From assembly GCA_028829895.1 (NCBI GenBank), contig CM054181.1, positions 115,001 to 179,000 on the forward strand: 64,000 bases of DNA, given 5' to 3'. How positions within the stretch are numbered: the first letter of the stretch is position 1; the number at the start of each line of letters is the position of its first letter. Positions 36,466 to 49,022 of the stretch are shown one piece after another. A model generated the notes under the pieces. The model was given only the letters and a program-made list of their open reading frames with translations, was not told where the DNA came from and did no database searches. Position numbers and translations under genes: made by a program. This DNA is from Sinotaia quadrata (lineage: Eukaryota; Mollusca; Gastropoda; Architaenioglossa; Viviparidae).

Positions 36466-38136
36466 TCAAGTCATGAGAATATTAATTTTATTTTATTAAT
36501 GATCCTCCAACAGACACCACTTGTCTCTCACTTGGCGGATATTTTGGCATTGTTAACATTTTCACAATTCCACAACATAAAACAATGTCTACAGTCAAAT
36601 AAGGTTTCTGCAGGTGGAAACTTCTTAGAGGAGAAGACAAATCCATCTTTAATCTATATTTAGTGAGTACCCAGTCACCCCCACTTTCTTCTCCAACATA
36701 AGATTATCAAATATCAATATGCGTAATAAATTTAACAATAAATTTATTAAAGAAAAATCAACTATACAAATAACAATTACAATGAAACAGATAATTTGAC
36801 ATCAATATTCCACAAATCTCTGTTTGGGTAATTATAGTTTACAGTCTCTCTCTGCATATATATATATATAATAATAATAATAAAATTACAGCTAATTATA
36901 GTTCAACAATAAAGTCAATACAAATTGCAGGATAATCCTATCAGAATAGAAATGGAGTTATTAGAATAGGTTATTATAACTTCACATAACCTGGATTAAG
37001 TACAGCTTCCACAATCTTTTCACTGGCCTTTTCATCATCAGTGTCAAAATGTTACAATATCAAACTGTCTACACTCAGCATGTGTTCCCACCTTGTGTGC
37101 AAGAAAACACTGACACGTCGTTACTCTCAACTGACCTGGCACTCTCTTGCCTTCAGTTTCTTGAGCAGAACACAATCACAATGATTGTGTTATCTTCACT
37201 AGACTGATGTACTTAGCATCATTGCTTTGGTACATCAAATGTAAGGGTGTAGTATACTCCCTTATGCTTACACACTGCAACACACTTTGCAAGTTTCCCA
37301 CGCTTTCACGGTCACTCAAGTCATGACTAGTAAGCAAATGAAGGGTAGCTAGGAACTTGAAAGTTGAACTTGAGGCTCCACTTGAGACTCACAGCTCAGG
37401 GTTGAACTCACACTCAGGCTGAGACTCAACCACAACCAAAAGAAGAAGAAATCAGAAGGCTGCTTGCTGACTGCAACATACAATCAAGGAGCAAGACTAA
37501 GTTTCTTAATCATTAAAATATAAGTCCATTCTATCTGACACTCCATTCTCAAACTTTCTACAATTTCTGCAACAGTATTCATTATCCCCTGCACACTTGG
37601 TACAATAAATACATTGTATCAAACAATGTCACATAATAACACACCACATGGGCGCAGCTTAGTTTAAACATTTGTAGTAAACAAATCAACTTACATAGTA
37701 CAACTTTACATAACACAAGTATAACATATCAGTAGAAAAATGTATGAAATGTTTCCAAGTCCACTCTCTCTCAATCAGTCAGTTTAAACTCACCAATCAA
37801 GCTAACGACTGCCTTCAGAGCTGGACTTCTCTCTTTGTCTTCAACTTCAAAAGTGAATAGACAGCAATATTCTCTACTGCAAGTAAACTCCTTAAACACA
37901 GCCCATTGGCTAGTCTCGTTCTCATAAATCAGAATCATTGGATAATAAAAAAATTGCTCACTCAGTTTCCACTAGATCAGCAAATCTAGAATATCCCTTA
38001 GGCTGTTTACTTCAGACTCATACACTTTCAAAATAATACCATAAGGAGTGCCCAGGGCCGGTTCACTCTGTCAATTTAGTAACTTATATAACAATTAAAA
38101 TTAAAAATAGGGAGGGGAAAATTTACTTTGCCACAC
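36466..38136 (-). repeat. dispersed repeat, copy C (inverted)
   Basis: Reverse orientation. Its 3' end is at 36,466-36,540 (caagtcatgagaatatt...tctctcacttggcggata) and its 5' end at 38,120-38,136 (aatttactttgccaca). It lacks the SINE present in A. It is visibly closest to copy D over long stretches, such as the segment carrying gtgagtctcaagtggagcct (reverse complement in C). Confidence 0.75.
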
Positions 38137-38949
38137 TATTGTTTTATCAGAATAAATTTAGTATTATTTTATTGGAATAAATGAAACTAGGATATTAATA
38201 CCCATACAATCAGACTTCATTAAATAAATTACCTGCTGATTTTAACTGACAAAATTATGCTGAAATATTGTATCAAAAATTAACTAAGTAAAACATTTTT
38301 TTTAAAAATTAAGTTACAAACTCATTTTATTAACTTAATAAGGCAGAATTTAAATAAAAAAACTGAGACGGCAATGAATTTGTTTAAAAAATACAAATCC
38401 AAAACCAACAAACAAAAGAAAAAAACTTCAAACAAATAAAAATCGAAAAGCAAAGCAAAAAAGGGAAGTAATGTAGTCAAACTAGTCTTTGCTCATAGGC
38501 CTTACAGATCGAGTCTGAGATTTTAGTAGGGTGGAATTAAAAGAGAAAGATTAGATGCTCTAAACATAAAAAGTGTGTTAATTACTTTATTTTAATTGTT
38601 GTGACAATGCAAACTTTTAGTAATAATATTACAGCCTTTGCTTACTCATATAAATTAAGTATTGATTTTAACTGCCCAAACTGCAGTTGCTAATCTTAAG
38701 ATTGCCAACACCAAAACGGCATAGCAATTCTTTCACCCTCTCTTTAAAAGTCAGAATAAATGTTGGCTGCAGTAGTGTTTGTGACATAAAAAATACAAAG
38801 AACAGAAGTGAAAATTCATTATTATATTTTCCTTGAAATTTATTAATTTTTTTTTACTCTTATTAAATGTTGCTACTTTCACTGAGCATTTTTTTTCTTG
38901 CAAGTATAGAAATAATCCTAAGCGTGGATCAAAAGGCTAAAGTCACTAG

Positions 38950-39062
38950 ACCATCCAGTTTGATGGCAACTAAAAATTGCATAATCATGCTGGTTAGAAG
39001 GTTGCTAGATCATCTAGTTTGATGGCAACTAAAAATTGCATAATCAAGCTGGTTAGAAGGCT
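38950..39062. repeat. ~58-bp duplication
   Basis: Two copies of gatggcaactaaaaattgca + taatcatgctggttagaagg. Confidence 0.85.
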
Positions 39063-40654
39063 GCATGTATGCGTCTTAGTCATGCATCAGTAGAGAAAGT
39101 CGCCAAGAGTCATATTGCTCAGTTTCATAAATTGGAATTAAAAATCGCATGTCTAACCTACCTTCAGATCATAAGCCAACGTTACACTATGCTAAGAACT
39201 TCTATTTAGCTAACATGAAAGATTTATCTGTTTACACGAAAAAGAGATCTCCCAACTTTTGTATCCAAGAATAGAACATGCTTTGAAATTCTTATGTCAA
39301 CTTGTAAGCTGATTCACTTATTTTTTCTTGCACCCCTGTATATAAGTTCAGTCAGGATTGTGGACAAATCACTTGTCTTGAATGCTTGTCCCGAATTTGG
39401 TGGCTTTGATTCGGTCAGCACACAGATTGTGGTATGTTTGGAAAAGTTACTTAGAAACTGTGAAACTAAAATTCTGTACAAATATTATTGCAATATTGTA
39501 AGCCAAATAATTGCATTCTCATTTCAGGAAGTTTTCCCTGAACAAATTGTGTATCTAGTTTATATAATCATTTTCATTTCAGCCATGCAAAGGATTTTAA
39601 TTGTATTTTCTTGCATATGACTTGTGTAGAAATTGTATATTTCTGTCTGTTGTTGTGGCTGAAGGATGCATTGGTTGTAAATACTATATTTTCTGCATAT
39701 TTTGTAATGCCATAACTGAGTATAGTTTTGCCGATTTGTGGTGATTGAGAAATATATTAGCCTGTGAATTTTATGATTTCTCTATCATTTCCAATATAGT
39801 AATTATATATATATATATATATTGATGCCTGATTGCTGTGACTGAGAAATATATTAGTTTATGAATATTATGATTTCTCTGTCATTTTTAATGTAATAAT
39901 TATATATATATTATATATTTTTTGTCTACTTGTTGTGACCAGAATTTATGATGGTTTATAAAATTACTATGTGTGTGGATGAATATGAGAGAGTTAAGAA
40001 AAGGGTGTGAAATCAACATGATTCCCTACACACTAACTGATACCTGGAAATTATTTATATATTCCAACAGTGCTCAAGCCGTAAAAAGGTTCACATTTGA
40101 CCAGCCAAGTTCTTCTGATGGTTTTATACCAATCACTTCATTCGTCTTCATTTCATCTACCTAAACTGTCCACTGTCCAGTGGTAGACTTTGTATTTGTT
40201 GGCAACTTTACTCACAGGCTGCGCATGACCATTTTGCAGCAGTTTGAGAATTCATGTATGCCAATTTTGAGGCAGTAAAAATCTACCATAGCTATCACGT
40301 CATGCATCACACCATGCCAAGGAAGATAACTCTGTCTGAGCAACTGTCCATCAAGTGAATCAATCCCCCTTGTTATATTTCCTCTATGATTTATTATTCT
40401 AATTCCACAACCATAAACTTTATTATTTAACAAAATACTTCATGTGACTTGATGAATCATTGAAGAGCAAGAGACTCTAAAAGACTTTATATCTATGTCA
40501 ATGTAAGAGATCTCACGAACAATTTAATACTCTTTGTGAGAATTCTGTCAGTTGCTTATTAGGAATTTAAATCCGGATTTGATAAACCATTTTATTTTCT
40601 TTCTTTTACTATTGCCTTGTGACTACTTTATTTTTTTGTTTACACTTGTTAATC

Positions 40655-40825
40655 TTATTTGTTGCATTGAATAAATTTGTTGTTATTTGTAAACACTTCC
40701 ACTTCCATGTTTTCAATAAGGAAGGATATATGTAGATGGGGGCTTTCATTATATTAAGTCAGTCATAACATATTTTGGGAAGTGTTTCCCCCTCAGTTGG
40801 CGGAAATGTGGGTGACCAGAAAGTT
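40655..40825 (+). repeat. possible diverged relative of the A-D repeat family
   Basis: The order of gaataaatttgttgttattt, gtagatgggggctttc, a ttcccc..box and ttggcggaaatg resembles the 3' part of copies A to D (tattgttaaatttattgac, gtggatgggggctcgc, ccgccaagtgag). Similarity is weak and structural. Confidence 0.35.
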
Positions 40826-42989
40826 TATACTTCCTAGAAGCATCCGTGCTTGCAAGGGGTGTAGGAATTTCTGAATGGGTAACACTTGGGGATGGAAGAA
40901 TATAATATTTAATGAGTATTGTTCCTGAGGTTTGACCCAGTTTCTCCAACTGTAATGGACAGACCCGTCACGGGTGGGAGTAGAAGGATTGGAAAATAAT
41001 TGCTTAAACCCACCCATACCACAGTGTTTATATAATTATACTGTACTATTCAACTAGATCAACAAGTATAAATATACCACCACCACCAAACTTGACATAA
41101 ACAATAAAAAATTATTATTTTGCATGCATATCACTATTAAAAACATTTTAAAAATTGGCATATTGCACATATTTCTTTTGTAAGTAAAACCTCTGAATGA
41201 AAATATTTTTATGTGATTTTTTTTTAAAATGACATTTCATACATAAAACTGCTATAAACAAATGTTTCCATGATTTATATTAAACCCAGTGCCTTTATTA
41301 TTAATAAACAATTTTAATAATTAACTCCAAACACTACACCTACATTGAATTAAATATGTTCCAACATTCCATTGTTAATGTCAACCTTTGTATCAATTGC
41401 TGATAAAATACTTCACATAGCCATTACTAATTCTTGAAATATATAAATTATGAGACCACATTCAGCAATTAAAATGCTCAAGTTAGTGTTGAAAGGAAAA
41501 ATAATTTTCTACTAAGCATGCTTGTTTACCACTCACACATTTCAAACTTTCAGCTACAAGGGAGTGTGCTATCAGTCAAAAATAACAACAATAAAAACTG
41601 TGAAAGAAGCAGGACAAGTGAATAGGACTTACACAAACTTTGGTGTTTCACGACTGAAAAATTAAAATTTGATGGAATGATCACTCAATACAAGCAAAAA
41701 CTAAAAATGCAAAACAAAGAGAGAGAGAGAGAGGAAAAAAAATTAACACAGTATTAAGAAAAAATGCATAAAAGAGAAATGATTAATGAAGTCTAAAAAA
41801 TAATGCAAACAGAAATGCACACAAAAAATATTAATGAAACTAATAAAGAAAATAGGGATTTACAGTAACAGAAATGGCTTTATAAGATAAGCAAACAAAA
41901 ATCATGCATAAAATAAAATATAAATAAAATTAGAACACATATCATGCAACAACAAATAATACACCAATCAAATTCCAAAAGAAATTATTCACAACCCAAA
42001 CTCTTCTGTACATCATGTGAATGAATATATTCATAGGTAATTAAATTTCTAAAAGAAATAATTAAAAGAAAAAAGTCAATAATGTTAAAACAAACTACAT
42101 TCTATGTAAACAACTATTAACTAGTATTATGAAAATAATGAAACTATCTGAGGAATAAAATGAATAATCCACATTGAGTATTAACTATTTCAGTTTCAGT
42201 TTGGCACAAAAATATGCAGCAGACATTGCAGAGAGCGGTCATTAGTAAAATCAGCCACTATATATAAGATCAAAATTCTGGAAACAGATTTCAGACCAGC
42301 ATTCCTTCCACTGGTGAGAATCAATTATTCAGTAATATATGATGCTGCCCGGGAAAACCCAGCTAAAGTGAAAAAATTCAAAAGTGGGATTTGTGTAGTT
42401 TATTAAAGTTCAGAATTTCATGTTTATTTTTAAAAAAAAACATTTTATGTCAGATAGTTTTTTCACTACACATTTTTTTAAAGTACATACCACCCTGGAA
42501 TATCAATGAGGAGTAATCAGACAAACAAAAATTATGATATTATGTGTTTAGTATATGCAAATTAGAATTTTCTGTGGGAACTGACTGGTGCTACTAACTT
42601 CAAAAATGTTCGAATTACATCCTCAAAGAATGAAAAATTAGAGGAAATTTCATTTATATACTGGGTATACTATAATGAAATTTTGCTAAAGTTTTCGATT
42701 TGTCGGTATATTACTCTATATAACATTAAGTGGCATATTTCAACACCCCCAAAAGAAAAAGTTAAAAAAAATAATCGCTATCATCTTTACTGGAATATAA
42801 CACACTTTGAACTTTAAATTTTATATTAGTTTACAGTTTTTCCAATTTCAAATGCTAAGTTAGATTATGATACAATAACAAAATAATAAGCCAATACAAA
42901 GTTTCAAGTCTGCATTATAATCAAAACAGTCTAGCCATAGTGTTAGATTGTTCAGATTGTACTGCACACTGTTCTGAATTAATGGTCCT

Positions 42990-43730
42990 ATTAAAATTAT
43001 GTAGGTTAACAACAACATATGAATAATTAAAATTGTTTTATTATTATTATCATCAAGGTTGAATAAAATCAACCAGATTATGCTTTTAAAAAAAGAACAG
43101 AAGAAAAGTTATTTAGATAGATTCAAGTACTAAGGTATTAAGTAGCCCTACACTTACAATTAAACTTAAGGGTGTGTTGAATGATGTTATATCACTCTAG
43201 GCTTACTCCTTAACATTTAGGCATTGTTTAATACATCTAATTTATTTTTGAAAAACAGATCTTTAGATTTAATAATTTATTTTACTAAAATTATGTAGGT
43301 TAACAACACATGAATAATTAAACTTGTTTTATTATTATTATCATCAAACCTGAATAAAATTAACCAGATTATGCTTTTTAAAAAAAAAACAGAAGAAAAT
43401 GTAATTTAGATAGTGACAAGTACTAAGTATTAAGTAGCCCTACATTTACAATTAAACTTAAGGGTGTGTTGAATGATGAATATCACTGTAGGCTTACTCC
43501 TTAACATTTAGGCATCGTTTAATACATCTAATTTATCTTTGAAAAACAGATTTTGAGGTATAATAATTTATTTTACTAAAATTATGTAGGTTAACAACAA
43601 AACATGAATAATTAAAATTGTTTTATTATTATCATCAAGGATAAATAAAACCAACCATATTATGCTTTAAAAAAACAAACAGAAGAAAAGATACTTAGAT
43701 AGTGACAAGTACTAAGGTATTAATTAAAAT
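42990..43730. repeat. ~293-bp tandem triplication
   Basis: Units start at about 42,993, 43,289 and 43,578 with aaaattatgtaggttaacaa and include ttaaacttaagggtgtgttg. The third is truncated at about 43,728, directly against the 43.8-kb candidate exon. Confidence 0.92.
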
Positions 43731-43763
43731 CGAATGACAGTGCTGGCTGAGCAGGCAACAAAC

Positions 43764-43885
43764 CTGTTGCTTCCCCAGGTGCTTGAATATTTTTATCATT
43801 GTCACTGCTGCTATCAGAGTAGAAGTAATCAGAAATGACATAAGAAATGTCAACATTACTGTCCAAAACACTTCTGTTCAGTAGT
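43764..43885 (-). CDS. candidate exon or alternative 3' exon, Ser/Asp-rich
   Basis: This open stretch could be spliced from acceptor gcgttagctag in the frame left by the 45.1-kb exon. It encodes LLNRSVLDSNVDISYVISDY followed by a Ser/Asp-rich run (YSDSSSDNDKN) and APGEAT. Two endings are possible: donor CAACAG|gtttgt, which gives phase 1 and does not fit the next candidates, or read-through to a TAA at 43,730, which would make a short alternative C-terminus. It is richer in G+C than its surroundings and directly abuts a tandem triplication. No domain is recognised. It may be a chance open frame. Confidence 0.35.
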
Positions 43886-44782
43886 CTAGCTAACGCAGCA
43901 GATGACACAGGAGTGGTACGTGTCATCAAAGCTTACTTCTGGTTGGTATGAACTCGATACCTAGCTTGTAAAACAAATTAATTTGCACCCCAGATAGCAC
44001 AATTTTGCACACTTATAAGATTATTTTGTAAACAGATTCTGCATTTCCATAAATAAATCACAACTACAGACTAAAAAATAAAGTCTCAATCCTAAAATTA
44101 ATTTTTTAAACACATAAGGCCAGAGTCGTAACGAAGCATGTGAAATGCAAAAAAAAAATGAATTTTAGGCGACCTCCAGTCCGATTTATGCGCAGCCATA
44201 TGTCCTGTGTATTATAAATAGAATCAAAGAGCCTTCTCATTCATGCTAACACGTGTGCACCTCTGATCACTAAAAATACCAAGCGAACAGTCATGTTAAT
44301 AGGGAAAAAGTAGTCCGATACTGGATCAAAGATTTGACCCCCACCCCCACCCCTTCAGTTATTTTATGCTTTAAAAAGCTATAATCATGAGTTCAAACAG
44401 CAAAAAACTCTTGGACTATTAAAAAATAATATTAATAATGTTATTTTTAAAATAATCCCAAAACTGATCTTTTTTAAAATTTACGACTACAAATGGCTGT
44501 AGCGTAAAATTAATTTTAGCGAATTTAGCCAGGTTTTGCCATGCAGCGTCACATAAAATAAATAGTATTTTTATTGAAACTTTAAGTGGCTCACATCAAA
44601 ATCAAACCACAATACATACTTGTTACTAAGCAGTTTACTGATGAAAAGTATAACAATTTATTAGCTACTTCTCAGTTTTCAACAGCTGCAATTATTATTA
44701 ATACATACATTTTTTAAATGCTATAAGTACTAATCTTAAAACTTTTGCATATCAGAATTAAAGCATTAAAATATATCAAAAT

Positions 44783-45033
44783 AGTACAGGAAAATCATGA
44801 TCACAATAAGCTAATCCTTAACTATGCTCTAGTATCATGACAATCATGATCACAATAAGCTAATCCTTAACTATGCTCTAGAGTCAGGACAATCATGATC
44901 ACAATAAGCTAATCCTTAACTACGCTCTAGTGTCAGGACAATCATGATCACAATAAGCTAATCCTTGACTATGCTCTAGTGTCAGGACAATCATGATCAC
45001 AATAAACTAATCCTTAACTATGCTCTAGTGTCA
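44783..45033. repeat. 49-bp minisatellite
   Basis: Five units aatcatgatcacaataagct + aatccttaactatgctctagtgtcaggac, very similar to each other, hence recent. It lies in the intron just downstream of the 45.1-kb exon. Confidence 0.95.
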
Positions 45034-45122
45034 GTAAAATAGAACTAATAAAGTAGGAAAATAACAGACTTATAATTTGCAACATCTCAGGGTATATCTT
45101 TCTAAAAGTTAAGTACACATAC

Positions 45123-45191
45123 CTCCCTTCTTCGATTGTTTCTAGATCATCTGCTAAGTTCTCTAAGCTGCCTGTTGCTTCAGTCCTTAAC
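45123..45191 (-). CDS. MAP3K5: ASK1-like MAP3K exon: acidic linker
   Basis: This 69-bp exon lies between acceptor gttcacag and donor GGGAG|gtatgt, phase 2 in and phase 2 out. It encodes R-LRTEATGSLENLADDLETI-EEG. The stretch is acidic and predicted flexible, and no domain is recognised. Assignment to the kinase gene rests on strand, order, splice sites and exact phase agreement with the 47.2-kb exon. A five-copy 49-bp minisatellite starts less than 100 bases downstream in the following intron. Confidence 0.7.
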
Positions 45192-45744
45192 CTGTGAACC
45201 GGAAGTGAAAAGAGTTTCATCAATGTGCACTACCGACCCTTTTCATATTATTATAGCAATCATAATACACACTAGATAACATAAGATTCTACCATCATAA
45301 CATAACGTATTCATCAAGTTTGGGGAAAAGATGTAAATTTTTAAAAAGAATGTCTGATGTACCCTTTCTGCTGCTGTTGTTTTCTTGGAGGTTTATAAGT
45401 CCATTACTTTATTGTCAGTAGTATTTTTTAAGTATCTTGTTATAAAATTTAAACATTATATTTAATTTCTTCAGTTTTTTTCAATAATTATTGGACTAAT
45501 TCTAAGTTTATTTGAAAATTTATTGTTAATTTTAAATATTGCACAAATAATAGTTTCTAAAAAATTCCAAAAATGTTAAGTCTAAAAGTATTTTAATGAC
45601 CGTACTTACTTGCTAGGAGTTACTACCAGGATGTTCTGTTGTCAACACGCTGTGCAGACGTCATTGTTATTGAGTTCAGTTAAAAGTTTTGTAAAAAAAA
45701 AGTAATAATTTTGTAATTTTTAATTTTATTCTATCTGTAAAAAT

Positions 45745-46592
45745 GACAAGCATATCAAATAAAATGGACAACACAGCGACCCCAGCCTAGGGACAGTTTG
45801 AATTAGTCAACAAAAAGCGGAAAGTTAAAGAAGAAAACCGCATGTTTAATCCGTCATGGGAACTTGAATTTTTGTTTCAGTGCTGGGTGATAAGCCTGTG
45901 TGCTTGCTCTGCCAGAATTCCATAGCTGTTTTGAAAAACGCCAATCTTCAGAGACACTTCACTTCCATGCATAACAATTTTGAGAAAAATTATCCAGTTG
46001 GTTCTAAAGTGAGAAAAGACAAAGTAAATTCTCTAAATCGAAATCTACACATCCAGCAAAATAGTTTTCAACGACAAATGAATGCAAGTGACTGTTACTG
46101 AGGCATCCTTGAAAATTAGCTGAGTTTTAGCAAAAAAACATAAACCATATTCAGATGGCAAAACTTTTAAAGAATGTTTTAAAGAATGTGCTGATTCTTT
46201 ATTTGCTGAGCTTAAGAACAAAGATGAAATCAAAAAGCAAATTTCAGATCTTCATTTATCTCATCAGACTGTGGCAAGACAAGTTTCAATGCTATCCAGT
46301 AATATATCTGATCAGAAGCAGTTTGATTTGAAGAATGCCTCTGGTTTTAGTTTAGCCTTGGATGAATCATATGATGTTACTGATACAGAACAACTAATAA
46401 TTTGGGTTAGATTCGATGCAGGTGATACATTTAAAGAATTGTTGGCACTGATACTGCTCAAAGATACAACCGAAGAGGAAGACCTTTATAGATCACTCAA
46501 AGAATGCTTGTTAAAAAATGACATTGACATTAAGAAGCTAATTTCAGTTACCATGGATGGTGCCCCAGCAATGGTAGGAAAGTGGATTTGAT
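45745..46592 (+). pseudogene. second hAT transposase fragment (ZBED5/GTF2IRD2-like)
   Basis: An N-terminal piece around NKKRKVKEENRMFNPSWELE leads by a one-base frameshift into VLGDKPVCLLCQNSIAVLKN and LQRHFTSMH (BED-like finger, here with intact C-X2-C and H-X4-H). After another break come YSDGKTFKECFKECADSLFA and SDLHLSHQTVARQVSMLSSN. FSLALDESYDVTDTEQLIIW is the first catalytic Asp region. The fragment stops after SVTMDGAPAMVGK, the region of the second catalytic Asp. The C-terminal half is missing and the DNA changes to unrelated AT-rich sequence and a 57-bp array. It lies in the intron between the 47.2- and 45.1-kb kinase exons, on the opposite strand. TIRs were not found. Confidence 0.86.
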
Positions 46593-46694
46593 TGATTGGC
46601 TTTTTAACAGACTGTGAGCTTAATTTTTTTAATTAAAAAAAATATCCAGAAATATCCAGAAGTTTGAATAAAGCACCAAAGCACAAAGCCCTCA

Positions 46695-46995
46695 TTATTC
46701 ATTGTCAGGGTGTAACCTTGTTTGACTTTTCTGACAGTTTCAAAGCTATCATTATTGTTTCAAAGCTATCATTATTGGTAGTCAGAGTGTAACCTTGTTT
46801 GACTTTTCTGACAGTTTCAAAGCTATCATTATTGGTAGTCAGAGTGTAACCTTGTTTGACTTTTCTGACAGTTTCAAAGCTATCATTATTGGTAGTCAGA
46901 GTGTAACCTTGTTTGACTTTTCTGACAGTTTCAAAGCCCTCATTATTAGTAGTCAGGGTGTAACCTTGTTTTGACTTTTCTGACAGTTTCAAAAA
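46695..46995. repeat. 57-bp minisatellite
   Basis: About five units with gtgtaaccttgtttgacttt and tctgacagtttcaaagctat. 57 is divisible by three, hence a 95-codon minus-strand open frame of repeated QGYTLTTNN-type peptide that is not a gene. Confidence 0.94.
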
Positions 46996-47226
46996 CTATC
47001 ATCTGTTATCACAGGTAGGTAGCAACCTATACGATAATTATAATGCCACGAAAACAACTGAACCCATGCCATCATTATTTAAGATGAAAAATAACCATGT
47101 CTATTCTTCAGTAATATCTATAAGAAACCTTTTCTCTTGAAAAATATAAATATAGTAATGAGAATGAATCTATACAACCCTTAAAAACTTTACCAAGGCA
47201 ATAAAAGAAACACAAGATAAAATTAC

Positions 47227-47346
47227 CTGGTAATTCGAGGTATTCTAAGTTTGAGCTGCTCTGCTTGCTTATCACAGGGTTCTGAAGCACATCGCAAAAA
47301 GTCTTGGTCACCTTTTGCTTTTCGACGTTTTCTTCGAGAACCTAAA
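47227..47346 (-). CDS. MAP3K5: ASK1-like MAP3K exon: basic linker after the kinase domain
   Basis: This 120-bp exon joins the kinase end in frame only if the acceptor is ttgacagaag at 47,347, not the nearby tttag; the latter would run into a stop. It then encodes DLGSRRKRRKAKGDQDFLRC, followed by an Ala-Ser-Glu-Pro stretch and QLKLRIPRIT. Human ASK1 has a comparable Lys-rich stretch just after the kinase domain (from memory), which supports the placement. The donor is ACCAG|gtaatt, phase 2 out. A second frame through the same DNA is also open (VLEENVEKQKV...) but does not splice in phase. Confidence 0.78.
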
Positions 47347-47784
47347 CTTCTGTCAACCATTTATCAGACAAATAACAATTATAAAAGTTTCTACAATAAT
47401 TATGATATAAATTTTATTATTAATTAATTAGAACTGAAAGTGATGTAACTATTATTAATTAAACATTCAAAATTAGAAAGCATTTCTATTTCTTAAAAAT
47501 GAGCATGCCTTAAAATGTTCTGAAATTTAGCTGATATACTACAGCATAAATTTGGAAAAATATATTATATTTATGTGTACATGTATTCTGATTTACATTC
47601 TAAAAAAATGTTTTTTGCTTATTACATTCATTTAAAATGATTGTAATAATGTACTTTTCATCACAAGACATTACAATCTGCTCATTATAAATTAAACTAA
47701 TAAAACAACAAACTGCTCATAAATTAAATCCACGAAAAACACGAACTACTCAAAATGAAATAAACCATTGAAACAATTAATTGC

Positions 47785-47900
47785 TTGTCATATTTTTTTA
47801 ATAATAAAAAGACACAATGAACAGCTCATAATGAATTAAAAATTGAAACAATTAATTGCTTGTCATATTTTTTTAATAATAAAAAGACACAATGAACAGC
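47785..47900. repeat. ~70-bp duplication
   Basis: Two copies of gaaacaattaattgcttgtc through tttttttaataataaaaagacacaatgaacagc. Confidence 0.85.
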
Positions 47901-47977
47901 TTATAATGCACTAAACTAATAACACGATGAAGTGTTCATCATAATAAATAAATGAATGATACTATCATTCTGCTTAC

Positions 47978-48046
47978 TCTTTGATGAAAGGGTGGTCTAA
48001 CAACTCTGCCGCTGTGGCTCTCTTTGAAGTATCAGGTTCAAAACAC
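47978..48046 (-). CDS. MAP3K5: ASK1-like MAP3K exon: subdomain XI, end of kinase domain
   Basis: This 69-bp exon has acceptor ttactctctag and donor AAAGA|gtaagc. After completing the split Arg codon it reads CFEPDTSKRATAAELLDHPF followed by Ile-Lys. This contains the conserved Arg of subdomain XI (the KRA motif) and the usual LL.HPF.K end of a STE-family kinase domain. It enters and leaves in phase 2. All downstream coding exons proposed here also use phase-2 entry. Confidence 0.91.
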
Positions 48047-48538
48047 CTAGAGAGTAACACAATGAAAAACAGAAACTGAAAAGCCTACTGAAGATATGTA
48101 TCACATACTGAAATGTAATAGGTATTACAAGGGGACCCATGATACCTATCAAAATCAACATTATGAATCAATCTGATTGCAAGAATGCTGATCTAGTTTA
48201 ATCACATGATAACAATCAATCAATCAACCAACCACCACTACCATCAAGCAAGCAAACATTCACTTACTCACTCAAACAATCCTACATTCCATCAAGTAAA
48301 TGTATATGAATAGTAAGTAAACCAAATTTTGAGATAAAAAAATTAGGTCAATTATATACCTGTAAAAGATCAGAAATTAACTAAGTGTTGTTTAGCATTA
48401 CTAATGTTGAAAATACTGGGTGTAAATGGACCCAATGAACCAATATGCTACACACTGGTAACAAAGAGAAAAAGAAGAAACTTTCAAATATCATTTCAAT
48501 GTTTGTAATTTTAGTAAAAGGAAGATTTACAAACTTAC

Positions 48539-48639
48539 CGAAGCAGAAACTCCTTGGCATTCTGTGACATGGTTTCAGGTATCTGAGGATGCATCTTGTA
48601 AAATCCTACTTTAAACAGTGCTGCTTCTGGTGCCCCAAG
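48539..48639 (-). CDS. MAP3K5: ASK1-like MAP3K exon: subdomain X
   Basis: This 101-bp exon runs from a tttatag acceptor to CTTCG|gtaagt. It encodes [18 protein letters not shown], then [15 protein letters not shown] and two bases of an Arg codon. It corresponds to the helical region before subdomain XI. The pattern (G.P.AA.FKVG..K.HP.IPE.MS..AK.F) is the one known from ASK1/ASK3 rather than from the MEKK2/3 group, which supports the subfamily call. It starts in phase 0 and ends in phase 2, matching the next exon. Confidence 0.92.
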
Positions 48640-49022
48640 CTATAAACAATGAGTGTAACAACAGAACTAAATTATAGGTAAATAAAATATCAGTCTTAAA
48701 ATGATACTACCAGCAATACAGTAAGAAGTTCTATTGTCTCAACACCAACACCAACACGAGGTGGAAATGAAACAACCTGCTTACTGACAGTATTGCAGGA
48801 GAGTGGTGGTTTATCCTTGCTCCATTTAAAGCAATTTATTTAAATTGCAGTTAATATTTTGTTAATAAAAAATGTATTAAAAAAATCATCGTCATTAGTC
48901 CTCACAATGAAGTTAAAGTATAAGGATAAAATGTGAGTCAAAAATGATTTTTGACTTTACAATCAATATCATGATACGGCTATCTGAGTAAGCGATAATC
49001 AGCCTTAAACAAAACAACTTAC

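Larger units (their letters stand above)
38140..42985. other. AT-rich intron-like DNA
   Basis: Apart from the duplication at 38.95 kb and the weak repeat relative at 40.7 kb, I see no gene. Open frames at 39,294-39,620 (+) and 40,212-40,433 (-) have no recognisable similarity. A (GA)n run lies at about 41,720. Confidence 0.55.

Noticed and set aside
39294..39620. 108-codon plus-strand open frame with hydrophobic C-terminus
   Set aside because: AT-rich, Ile/Tyr/Phe-biased composition as expected of chance ORFs; no recognised domain or splice support.
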